A stretch of DNA of 64,000 nucleotides from NCBI GenBank assembly GCA_037367405.1, contig JAZKJV010003137.1, positions 62,001 through 126,000 of the forward strand, read 5' to 3'. The notes below the pieces were generated by a model, which saw nothing but the letters and a program-made list of their open reading frames with translations, did no database searches and was not told the origin of the DNA. The stretch is from Ottelia alismoides. Its lineage: Eukaryota; Streptophyta; Magnoliopsida; Alismatales; Hydrocharitaceae. Shown one piece after another: positions 1 through 9,507 of this stretch. A program made the position numbers and the translations under genes. Position 1 is the first letter of the stretch. Each line of letters opens with the position of its first letter.

Positions 1-1263
1 TTACCGCTACAACCTTCGAAATATCGTAATTCCTCCCTCACCCCCGTAAACTTGCTCTGTCTTACCCCACGAACCCTACCGTTAAATTGACACATCTAGA
101 GTTAACTTTCTTGAGTTAAAAACGAGTTAATCTAACCAATCCATGATCGGACGGCTAGAATCAATCAAGAGAATTCCTCTCTCCTCCAACAGCTTCTCCG
201 CATCGTCTCTTCCATCTCTCCGCCCACACGAGAGCACTGACCGAGGATGGAGGAGGTGAACGCGAGCAGGCTTCCACGGGCGAAGGGAAGAGGCTGGGCG
301 GTGGGCGGGGTCGTGTTCTGGATTGGGTTTGGGTTCCACTGGGGGCTGAAGGGGGAGGAGGTTGGTGGAGGTTGGGGGCTTCTTCGAACAGAGCTGGGCC
401 GAGAGGGGGTCTCGCAGGACTGACAGGGAGGAGGCCTTTCCCGCTGGGGAGAGCGGGGTCGAGAGGGGGGTCTCGCAGGACTGAGAGGGGGGAGGGGTGA
501 CGTTGGGGCGGCCGGGGAGGTGGGGGCTCGCGCATCCAGCGAGGGGGGAGGGGTGTGGGGTGACGCTGGGCGACGGGGGAGGGGGGTGCCTCGCGCATCC
601 AGCGAGGGGGGAGGGAGGGGGAGGGGTGACGTGGGGCGGCGGGGGAAGGGGGGCTCGCGCATCCAGCGAGGGGGAGGGGTGACGCTGGGGCGACGGGGGA
701 GGGGGGTGCCTAGCGCATCCAGCGAGGGGGAGGGGTGACGCTGGGGCAGCGAGGGAGGGGGGTGCCTCGAGCGCTTCGAGCTGGGCCCGAGGGGGGCCTC
801 ATGCGACCGACAGCAGAGGGATGTGCCTCGCGCGCTAGCTGGGCCGAGGGGAGGGTGGTCTCGCGTGACTGATCAGGGAGGGGGCCTTTCCCGGTCGCTT
901 CGAGCTGGGCGGGTCAGGGAGGAGCTCCGAGCGAGGCGTCGCGCGGCCAGGGAGGAGGGGGCTTCAGGTAGGGAGAGGCGTGGGCGGGGGAGGGGGGCTT
1001 CGAGCAGGGGGGGACGGACGGGAAGGTGGAGAGGCTGCCGTGGATGAGGGAGTGGCACTGACAGTAATTTTCATAAATAAAACGGGTATAATGTAAAGGA
1101 AGATAACAGAATCTGGTTACTTTTAACGGTGAAATGGATGGGGGTTAACCACAGGGTTTGTAGGTTAAGGTTAACAAGTTACGGGGTCGAGAGAGGAATT
1201 ACGATGTTTCGAAGGTCGTAGCGGTAATTGCAAAAGATTATAGGGTCTGCCGGGTAAAATCCC
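1..1263. mobile_element. MULE-like TIR element, copy 1 (left end outside window)
   Basis: Right terminus and body of a non-autonomous Mutator-like element whose complete copy is at 52329-53630. The window starts about 37 bp inside the left terminal inverted repeat. Positions 1-110 are the inverted complement of about 1140-1263, both carrying the shared core TCGTAATTCCTC. The right end is followed by TATTATTAT (1264-1272), the 9-bp target duplication seen at the complete copy. The interior is very G-rich and encodes no transposase. The proline/arginine-rich open frames here come from base composition and are not called as genes. Confidence 0.8.
486..770. repeat. G-rich minisatellite inside MULE-like copy 1
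   Basis: About five imperfect tandem units of roughly 50-65 bp. Each contains GGGGTGACG, a (G/C)GGGGGAGGGG block and GCGCATCCAGCGAGG. Unit number and length differ slightly from the array in the other copy (52852-53120). For example, an extra GTGTGGGG-type insertion lies near 553. Runs of four or more G recur regularly, so the strand could form G-quadruplexes. Confidence 0.75.
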
Positions 1264-1380
1264 TATTATTATTTAGGTGTTTTCCCTAATCTAGAATTTT
1301 CTTATTTATTTACATCTATTAACTCAAACTGTAGTCGATTTTTAAATTTACCGTTGCTAGTGCCAAACACAAGTAAATAA

Positions 1381-1440
1381 GACTTGCCTTAGGTAGCCGA
1401 CCACCAATGTGTAAAACAATCAGATCTTTCAACATGAATC
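1381..1440 (+). repeat. SINE relic (internal part only)
   Basis: Carries the TTAGGTAG(C/T)CGAC and ATCTTTCAACATG(G/A)AT blocks seen in the SINEs at 19813-20005 and 50190-50358. The tRNA-like head with boxes A and B is not recognisable, so this is a 5'-truncated or decayed copy. The same relic recurs at 53748-53807 as part of the segmental duplication. The rest of 1264-1512 is AT-rich with nothing recognisable. Confidence 0.45.
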
Positions 1441-1512
1441 TTATTTATCTCTAATCAAAAATATAGCCATAAAATCAAATCTTTAGAATTGTAATGCTCG
1501 GTACATAAATAA

Positions 1513-1593
1513 TGTAGAAAACAACTATACGAAAGTGTAATCGAAGATAAAGAATAAAATACGATAAGAAGCGTGGTGATTTAATATGAAATC
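1513..1593 (-). repeat. Start of the LTR of the small non-autonomous LTR element (copy 1)
   Basis: Begins TGTAGAAAAC and matches 53880-53960, the outer edge of the left LTR of the element at 53880-60435. It is interrupted at 1594 by Copia-1. Its last five bases (AAATC, 1589-1593) are the Copia-1 target duplication. Confidence 0.7.
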
Positions 1594-1738
1594 TGCTGGA
1601 GGAAAACAAAGAGAGGTTTATTCCTCGTAACCCTAGGCTCTTTTATATATAGAGAGGCCTATTGGTAAATTACATAGAATAGACAGAACGAAATAAAAAT
1701 AACAGGAGTGATGCACGGAATGTATAAATATCTCAACA
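1594..1738 (-). repeat. 3' LTR of Copia-1 copy 1 (145 bp)
   Basis: Starts TG and ends CA on the plus strand (TGCTGGAGG to CTCAACA), with AAATC directly outside. It contains the TATA-box inverted repeat shared by all short copia LTRs here. It matches 53961-54105 apart from a few substitutions, such as GAGAGGTTTATT versus GAGATGTTAATT. Confidence 0.9.
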
Positions 1739-1774
1739 CTCCCCCTCAAGATGGAGCATAAATGTCAATCATGC

Positions 1775-3617
1775 TCAAGCTTGGACGAACATTTCTGAAA
1801 TGGCCCTCTGAATAATGTTTTGGTGAAAATATATGATGTTTGCTCCCCTGAACTCACATGAGAAGTAGAAAGAATGTCTTTCTGAATCATATCTGGTATA
1901 GTGGCAGTCTACCTCAATATTGTTTGGTTCTCTCATGGAACGTTGGATTGTTGGCAATGAAAAGAGCAGCTTGGTTATCACATTGAAGATGCATAGGAAG
2001 TGGCACCTCTATAGTTAGATCAGTAAGAACAGATCTGACCCACATCATTTCTGTGGTGGCCTGAGCCATAGCCCTGTATTCTGACTCCGCACTTGATCTG
2101 GCAACTACAGTCTGCTTCTTGCTCTTCCATGAGACCAATGAACTTCCTACAAACACAGCAAACCCCGAGGTAGACTTTCTATCTTTCGGACATCCAGCAT
2201 AATCTGCATCTGCACATGCAGTAACTGAGAGAGATGAGCCGCTGCTAAATAGGAGTCATGTACCAGGTAAAGTCTTCAGATATCTCAAAATCATATGGAT
2301 TGCATCCATATGTACCTGCCTTGGTTGTTCTATAAATTGTCTTACTTTGCTCACAGGAAAGGATATGTCAGGCCTGGTGATGGTCACATATAGTAGCTTG
2401 CCAAGAAGCTCCCTATATCTCATGTTGTCAATCTCCTCAGTGTCATCATCATATAGCTTCATGTTTGGATCACTGGGAGTAGTGGCAGGTCTGCAGTCTG
2501 CCATGCATGTCTCTGAAAGGAGGTCTGAAACATATTTTCTCTGAGTCATCACAAGACCTCGCTGGTTCCTTACAAATTCCAAATCAAGGAAGTAACGTAG
2601 ATGTCCAAGATCTTTGGTCACAAACTGCTAACCTAGGAAGTCCTTGGTGCCCTGAATACCCTGCTTGTCATCCCCTGTAATAATAATGTCGTCAACGTAA
2701 ATAAGAATGACAATAGTACCTCTCTGGATCTTCTGTGCAAACAAGGAGTGATCGACAGTTGAACGCACAAACCCATGTTGCTCTATTAGATCCCAGAGCT
2801 TCTGGAACCATGCTCTGGAACTCTGCTTAAGGCCATAAATAGCCTTGTGTAACATGCATACCTTCTAACACTCCCCCTCAGCAGCAAACCCCAGTGGTTG
2901 CTGCATGTAGACCTCCTCCTGTAGATCACCGTAAAGGAAGGCATTCTCGACATGAAGCTGATACAGGGGCCAATCATGTGTCACAGCAATTGAGAGAAGT
3001 ATACGCAGAGTAGAGTGTCTGGCTACGGGGGAGAAGGTATCCCGGTAGTCCACCCCATATGTCTGGGTGAATCCACGTGTCACTAGTATCACTTTAAAAC
3101 GATACATACTGCCATCCACTCGGTGTTTCACAATGAACACCCATTTGCATCCCACAACACGGACGCATCAACAGGAGCAGAAACAAGACTCCACGTACCA
3201 CAGGACTGTAATGCATCCATCTCCTCTTCCATAGCCAAGCGCCAGCGACCCTCTTTCAATGTTTCTTCATAATTCCGTGGAATTTCCACGACAGATAGAG
3301 CCTCTGCAAATTTTGAAAATCCCCTATGAGACGATGAAAGGAGACCTGAGATGTCAGGGGGTATGTCGCACAAGATTTATCCTGTTTCTGGACTGCAATA
3401 GGAATATCCAGATCGGAATGAACATCCTCCATTTGTGTACCATCCTGCAAAGTGTCCTGCACAGATACATCTCCAGACCCATCGTTAAAAGCTTTGCTAT
3501 CAGAACAAACCTGGGGCTCCGTTGATGATGGGTGATGACCCTGAGTAGTAGTAGTCCGACGAGTATAGAACTTAGGTAGAGATAGAACCAGTGGCAGTGG
3601 TGCATGTGACTCAGTAG
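1775..3617 (-). pseudogene. Copia-1 copy 1 pol relic: linker, reverse transcriptase, RNase H
   Basis: Read on the minus strand: linker with the LAMEEEMDAL motif (about 3230), the RT start CKWVF (about 3145), FTQTYGVDY (about 3060), NAFLYGDL (about 2930), the YVDD catalytic motif (about 2690), MTQRKY (about 2545), then RNase H with SWKSKKQTVVARSSAESEY (about 2100). Frames are broken near 3130, 2870, 2630, 2255 and 1920, so no functional polyprotein is possible. The copia order RT then RNase H then LTR is preserved. Confidence 0.9.
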
Positions 3618-3618
3618 T

Positions 3619-3919
3619 GAATAAATCATTCAAATTAAAATGGTACAAAGCCCAATAAATATCACAATTTCTTTAACCTCGAAATTTGTTAAGTGAATAA
3701 ATACTAAGTTACACATACAAATACACACACATATACATATATCGAACTCGAACTTTTATCGAACGAACATATGTTATGTTCATGTTCGGTTCGCTAAGCT
3801 ATCGAACTAAAAGTTGAAGTTCATGTTCAGTTCATTTAGAGACGAACGAACATTTTTCGAACTATTATCGAAAGAACTCTAATCGAATACGAACATGTTC
3901 AGTTCGATTAGCAGCCCTA
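3619..3919. mobile_element. Right end of a MITE-like element rich in TTCGAAC/GTTCG motifs
   Basis: AT-rich start, then many GAACGAAC, TATCGAAC and GTTCAGTTCG repeats, ending in GATTAGCAGCCCTA. The terminus resembles that of the hAT-type element at 20527-21276 (GATAGCCAGCCCTA). No left terminus or target duplication is visible, so this is a truncated copy lying at the duplication breakpoint. Confidence 0.4.
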
Positions 3920-4462
3920 GGTACACCCAGACATATGGGGCGGACTATCAGGATACATTCTTTCTAGTGGTCAGGCATTCTACTCTATGTATACTTATTT
4001 TAATTGCAGTGACATGGAATTAGTCACTCTATCAGCTTGATGCGAAGAATGCATTTCTCTATGGTGACCGACATGACGAGGTTTACATGCAGCAGCCACC
4101 TGGGCTCGCTGCTTGGAGGAGTGTCAGAAGGTTTGCATGTTTCACAAGGCCATCTAGGGTCTTAAGCAGAGTCCAAGAGCACGGTTCCAAAAGTTCTTGG
4201 ATTTGGAAGAGCAACATGGGTTTGTGAGATCGATTGTCGAGCATTCTTTGTTTGTTTAGAGGACTCAGAGAGATATTATTGACATACTTGTTTATGTTAA
4301 AGATATCATTACAAGGGATGACGAGCAGGGCATCCAAGCTGTTAAGGATTTCCTATGTCAGCAGTTTGTGACTAAGGACCTTGGTAACCTACGTTACTTC
4401 CTTGGATTGGAGTTTGCCAGGAACCAGCGAGGTCTTGCGATGACCTAAAGAAAGTACGTTAC
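3920..4462 (+). pseudogene. Copia reverse transcriptase fragment, plus strand
   Basis: Opens with the RT motif TQTYGADYQDTF, then [22 protein letters not shown] and, near the end, a shifted version of TKDLGNLRYFLGLEF. Internal stops (for example in the W-N-stop-SLYQL segment near 4020) and frameshifts make it non-functional. It is cut at 4462 by Copia-2, whose LTR begins at 4463. GTTAC (4458-4462) is the probable left target duplication. The rest of this older element is not in the window. Confidence 0.8.
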
Positions 4463-4605
4463 TGTTGGGAGAAAATAAAATCATACCATAGACGAGACCC
4501 TAGGGCTCTCTTATATAGGAGAAAAGCCCTGGGTTAATTACATGAGAGATACATAAAGAAAACATAAATAAGAAAAAGATAACAAGAGATATAATTATCT
4601 CAACA
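4463..4605 (-). repeat. 3' LTR of Copia-2 (143 bp)
   Basis: TGTTGGGAG at the left, ATCTCAACA at the right. On the sense strand AGGGC and GCCCT arms flank a TCTCCTATATAAGAGA core, giving the conserved TATA-loop inverted repeat. The polypurine tract follows directly. Confidence 0.88.
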
Positions 4606-4612
4606 CTCTCCC

Positions 4613-6215
4613 TCAAGATGGAACATAAATATCTATCATGCTCAGCTTGGTGCAACATCTATGGAATGGACCTCTAGCCAGAGCCTTGGTGAGGATGTCA
4701 GCAGTCTGATCTCCAGTAGAAACATGTGAGGTAGATATAAGACCATTCTGGATCATGTCTCTAGTGTAATGACAATCCACCTCTATATGTTTGGTCCATT
4801 CATGAAATGCAGGATTATCGGAAATAAATAGAGCCGCTTGAATATCACATAAAAGTCGCATGGGAAGAGAGACCTCAAACATTAAGGACAATCGACACAG
4901 ATCTAACCCACATCATCTCTGCGCTTCCATGTGCCATAGCCCTGTACTCAGAGTCTGCACTAGACCTCGCCACCACTGTATGCTTCTTGCTTTTCCATGA
5001 AATAAGAGCGCTGTCAACAAAAATAGCAAATCCAGAAGTAGACTTCCTGTCTATGGGGCAACTTGCATAATATGCATCTGCACAAGCTATCACCTCAAGA
5101 GATGTACCCCTGCTGAATATGAAACCAGAACCTAGTGAAGTCTTCAAATATCTCAGGATCATATGAACCGCATCCATATGCACCTTCTTGGGCTGCTCCA
5201 TGAATTGGCTAAGGTTGCTCATTGCAAAAGCAATATCTGGCCTGGTGATGGTGACGTATAAGAGCTTCCCAATGAGCTCTCTATATCTCCTCCTATCTAT
5301 CCCCTCAGTGTCATCATCATATAATCTCATACTAGAATCTATAGGGGTAGTAGCAGGCTTACACCATGTCATACATGTCTCAGGAAAAAGGATCCATCAC
5401 AATCACAAGGCCACACTGATTCCTGGCATAATCCAAGCAAGTATCGTAGCGTGCCAAGGTCCTTAGTCACAAACTGTTGACCTAGGAACTCCTTAGCAAC
5501 CCGAATGCCCTGCTCATCGTCCCCTATGACAATAATATCATTAACATAGACAAGAATAGCAACAGTATCTCTTCGTGTCCTCTGAACAAAAAGTGTGTGA
5601 TCTGTTATAGACCTCATGAAACCATGTTGCTCTATCAACTCTGATAGTTTTTGGTAATCTCAGACTCTATTTCAGGCCATAAATCGCCTTATAGAATCTG
5701 CACATTTTCAGTGACTCCCCCTCAGTAGCAAACATTGGTGGTTGTTGCATATATACCTCCTCTTGTAGATCCCCATAAAGAAATGCATTCTTCACGTCAA
5801 GTTGGTAAAGAAGCCAGTCCCATGAAACAACAACTGATAGAAGAATGCAAAGAGTCGAGTGTCTAGCCACTGGAGAGAAGATATCATGTTAAACCACCCC
5901 ATAAGTTTGGGTGAATCCACGTGCCACAAGTCTTGCCTTATAACAATCCACACTACTATCTGTCCGTTGCTTTACCGTAAATATCCATTTGCAGCGCACA
6001 ACAAAGGCACCTAAAGGAGCAGAAACAATGCTCCAGGTACCACGTGACTGCAAAGTTGCCATCTCCTCCTCCATTGCAAGTACCCTCCTACTATCCTGTA
6101 TCGCCTCCTGATATGTGCGTTTGATAGTAACAGCAGAGAGTCCAACAACAAACTTCATGTACTCCTCTGAAAGATGGTCAAAGAAATATGCGCAGCAATA
6201 GGATAAGTTGCACAT
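4613..6215 (-). pseudogene. Copia-2 linker, reverse transcriptase and RNase H relic
   Basis: Minus-strand order: LAMEEEM (about 6070), FTQTYGVV (about 5905), [19 protein letters not shown] (about 5780), MIEQHGFMRS (5638), RT active site reading YVND instead of YVDD (about 5545), ITRPDIAFAMS (about 5230), SWKSKKHTVVARSSADSEYRAMA (about 4985), [11 protein letters not shown] (about 4770). The first catalytic aspartate of the YxDD box is replaced by asparagine. Several frameshifts separate the pieces. Confidence 0.88.
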
Positions 6216-7783
6216 TGGCGACGAGGCTTCCTCGAGGCAATAGGTATCTCCAGGTCATCAACCTCGTTGTCTTCTGGAATCAACTCATCATGTGTATTAT
6301 TCAAAACTCCAATGCCATTAGTAGTAACAATGTGCTCATGACATACATGAGACGTGCTGGAAGACGTGGAGGGCATAGGAGCAGAGCGGCAAGTAGAAGA
6401 CCTGTGAATGTAAACATATGGTAAGAACTGAGACTGAGTATGCTGAGGTGGAGGTGGAGGTTGTGTAATATCAACATAGGGAGCGGATGGTGGAGAAGGA
6501 GGTGGAGGAACAACATCCTCACTAGAAATAACATTAGACAACCTGTCACATGTAGGAAAAAAATACATAATAGACTCAAAAAATGTAACATCATCACTCA
6601 CATAATATTTTCATCCTAGAAGATCAAAACATCTATACCCCTTTTGAGTACGAGAATAACCAACAAAAACACATTTGACTATCTAGGTGAGAGCTTGTCA
6701 CGACCAGGATTGAAATTGTGGACAAAAGCCACGAACCCAAAGACTCTGGAGTGAGGAAGAATAGGTCCTTCTCAAGAAACGCAATTGAGAACGGGACCTT
6801 TTCTCCAAGTATAGAGGATGGCATGTGGTTCACCAAGTAGCAAGCAGTGAGAACAGAATCACCCTAGAAAGAATAAGGGGCACGACCTTGAATCAAAATG
6901 GTACGTGTAACATCTAGAAGGTGACACTGTTTGTGTTCAGCCACACCATTCTGCAGTGAAGTATAAGTACAAGAGGTCTGATGAATAATACCAGGAGACC
7001 TGAGAAAATCAGATAAATGTAAGGTGCAAAACTCCAAGGAATTATCTGTACGAATAAAATTCACATTAGCAGAGAAGATATTTTGGACCTCAATAAGAAA
7101 AGATTTAATGATATCACCCGCTTCAGACTTATGTTTTAACAAGAACACCCAAGATAATCTAGAATAATCATCCACCGCAACCAAATAAAAATGATGTACC
7201 TGATGATCGGGAACATGATTAGGACCCCAAATCTCAAAGTGAAACAGCTCAAAAGACTGACTACTGTGACGAGATTGATAACTCGGAAACGAGGAACAAT
7301 GGTGCTTCCTAAGCTAACAGGCTTCATAGTTCAAGGTAGTATGAGTAGATATCTGCGGTAGCACATGACAAATCAATTGAAACGAAAGGTGGCCAAAGCG
7401 AAGATACATGAAAAGAGAAACATATCCTGACAGAATAGTAGCAATCCCAACACATGGTGGAATGACAAGCTTGTACAATTCTCTTTGCTCACGGCCACAT
7501 CCAATCACCATGCTCGTTAGTATGTCCTGAAACACAAGAGAAGAGGGATCAAATATGCCATGACAATGTAAATCTTTTGTAATTTGACTAATAGACAAAT
7601 GGTTCATATGAAAGTCTGGAGTATATAAAGCGTTGCTGACATATAGAAGGAGCTAGAACAATCTCTGACGGGCCAACAATGGGTAGACGAGCCTCATTAG
7701 CAATCACAACGGATCTACCAGGCGGGAAAGACCTGTAAGAACTAAACTGGATCCGATCTCAACACATATGATGTGATGATCCA
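6216..7783 (-). pseudogene. Copia-2 integrase, GAG-pre-integrase and protease tail relic
   Basis: From high to low coordinate: remains of the protease segment (SSHHMC near 7765, with a stop right after), a GAG-pre-integrase segment with LSISQITKDLHC and LRFGHL (7607-7314), the integrase core with VDDYS, RTDNSLEF and LQNGVAEH (7184-6864), then FVGYS-like and SDDVTFFESIMYF (about 6590). The DDE residues are still visible as D (VDDYS), D (RTDNS) and E (VAEH). Stops and frameshifts between the blocks show it is inactive. Confidence 0.85.
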
Positions 7784-7789
7784 CAAGGT

Positions 7790-8787
7790 TGCAAAAGTCG
7801 GTAGTCGATACTCGGTCAGTCGGATCGGCTTTGATTTTCTAAATATATAAATAAATTTTTTACATATATTAGTATATATTTACATTATTTTTTACTATCA
7901 TAAAAAATCAAAAGAAGTAATTGAATTTAAATAAAACATTAAGCATATCACCAAGGTTCGGGAAAGCGGTATGCGTATGCGTTCGGACTGATCACCAAAT
8001 ACTTATTAGGCGGTATGTGGGGGCATAAGCAGGGTATATGTGGTTCTAAGCGTTTTTCTAATTTTTAATTTAAAAATAAAAAAATATCTATGAATAACAT
8101 TACCACTGAAGTTATGTATCTAAGTGGAGTTAAAGAAGATCTAAGAAAAATGATTCATGTTAGATGGATGTGTGCATATGCTTTAAATTGACTCATATTT
8201 AATCGCAAAAAAACATTTACCATAAAAACTTCACATTATATGATTCGTAATAATGAAACTTCAATACACATACATGCACTACATGAACAAAACATCAATC
8301 GGCATATATAAAAAACATTTGACGATACATTGCATATACTCATGAAAAAAATACATGAGAAAAACATAAGACATTACGTATACATAATGGTATAATGCAT
8401 TGCAATTGTATAGAAATGCATGCTATATTCTACCAATTGAATGAAGAGGAAGAGTTACGGAATTAAGGACATGAATAAGAAGATTGAAAAGTTGGAGTTG
8501 CCGGAGCAATATGCGGGGCATATGCGGGGATGGCGCATAATGCACTGATTCAAGTAATATGCATGTCGCACGGGCATATGCGGTCGCATATGCGGCCCGT
8601 GCGGCCGATTTCGTAAACATTGCATATCAATGTTAAAAGTCGGCCGATTAGGCCACCTAGTCGGCCCGACTATGCGACTCGGGTGGGTGCCCGACACGAA
8701 TAGTCCAAGTCGGCCTATAGTCGCTTGAGCCCGACTAAGCGAGCGTGTAGTCAGTCTAGGCGGCCGATTAACCGACCGATTTCTGCA
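7790..8787. mobile_element. TIR-like repeat rich in TCGGCCGA motifs, split by a hAT-type MITE
   Basis: The left edge TGCAAAAGTCGGT (7790) and the inverse of the right edge TGCAGAAATCGGT (8787) match at 11 of 13 positions. Many GTCGG and CCGAC words fill both ends. The middle is AT-rich and interrupted by the MITE at 7952-8622. I could not find a convincing target duplication outside the ends, so the outer boundaries are provisional. No coding capacity. Confidence 0.45.
7952..8622. mobile_element. hAT-type MITE with GCATATGC palindromes, copy A
   Basis: About 670 bp, homologous end to end with copy B at 48337-49043: same start CAAGGTTC(G/A)GGAAAGCGG, same AT-rich centre, same GCATATGCGG-rich right end. 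Flanked by CATATCAC (7944-7951) and CATATCAA (8623-8630), a 7/8 match to an 8-bp duplication. Shifting the border one base gives a perfect GCATATCA pair. The right end carries a near-palindrome around GCATATGCGGTCGCATATGC. Non-coding. Confidence 0.75.
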
Positions 8788-9507
8788 CAGAAGATCAAAG
8801 ATTCGCATCCGGGTATTGACTTAAAGAGTTATTGTTAGACAGTAACCCTCCACTCCACTCGACACCCCCGATCCTACGACCCCTTCAGTACACGATACCC
8901 TCGAGGGCCCTGACCCCGCGCCACCTTGCCGCCTCCAGTGACTTCCCGCCCCGCCTCCAACGCCTCATCGCCCCCACCTTTTGGTTAGGTTTTTTTATTT
9001 TTTTGTTTTTTATTATATTTTGTTCTCTTTAATTTTTCTTAGGTTGATCAAATTGAACTTAAATGTTAATATGTTATTGTTAGCAAATAACAATGTTAGG
9101 TTAGGTTTTCTTCAATTTTTTTGTTTTTGCTTAGGTTGATATTAGATGTTGTTGCTTAGATTTGCTTAGGATGATGACGTTGAACTTAGATGATAATATG
9201 TTATATTTACTTGTTAGTCAATAACAATGTTAGGTTATCTTAGATGTTATTGCTTAGATTTACTTGGGTTGATGATGTTGAACTTAGATGTTAATATGTT
9301 ATTGATACTTGTTAGCCAATAACAATGTTAGGTTGGGTTTTTTCATTTTTTTGGTGTTCTTAGGTTGATCTTAGATGTTATTCCAAATGTTTGTTAATTT
9401 AGATACTTGTTGTTGATTTGCATGATGGTTAGTTAATTTAGATACTTGATGTTAATTTAGATAATTGTGTTTGTTCATTAGTAATTTGTGAGTTTGTGAC
9501 TATGTAG
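8788..9507 (+). other. Upstream region of the hAT transposase pseudogene
   Basis: A CT-rich stretch (about 8840-8985) resembles a 5' untranslated exon. It is followed by a T-rich segment beginning GGTTAGGTTTTTTT that looks intronic and contains tandem repeats. No separate gene is supported here. Confidence 0.35.
9036..9390 (+). repeat. Three imperfect tandem repeats of about 100-130 bp
   Basis: Each unit contains TTGAACTTA(G/A)ATG, TAATATGTTAT, GTTAG(C/T)(A/C)AATAACAATGTT and AGGTTGAT. The units lie within the T-rich, probably intronic leader of the hAT pseudogene. Confidence 0.65.

Larger units (their letters stand above)
1594..3618 (-). mobile_element. Copia-1, copy 1: 3' half of a Ty1/copia retrotransposon
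   Basis: Runs on the minus strand from the 3' LTR (1594-1738) through the polypurine tract (minus-strand TTGAGGGGGAG), RNase H and reverse transcriptase into the integrase-RT linker. It then stops abruptly at 3618. It is nearly identical to the 3' half of the complete element at 53961-58979. Gag, protease, integrase core, 5' LTR and primer site are missing because the segmental duplication ends here. The sequence after 3618 is unrelated. Confidence 0.9.
4463..7785 (-). mobile_element. Copia-2: Ty1/copia retrotransposon lacking its 5' part
   Basis: Minus-strand element with a 143-bp 3' LTR (4463-4605), a polypurine tract (minus-strand TTGAGGGAGAG), RNase H, RT, linker, integrase and part of the protease. 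The sequence stops being copia-like near 7783, inside the protease motif region. Gag, primer site and 5' LTR are absent. The missing end coincides with the left edge of the next TIR-like repeat. Confidence 0.88.

Noticed and set aside
161..1058. Long proline/arginine-rich open frames on both strands of the G-rich MULE interior
   Set aside because: They overlap in several frames, arise from G/C-rich tandem repeats, and shift between the two copies of the element. No domain is recognisable.
7790..8787. 8-bp target duplication for the outer TCGGCCGA-rich repeat
   Set aside because: Flanks CACAAGGT and CACAGAAG (or shifted versions) do not match well enough, so the borders are left provisional.
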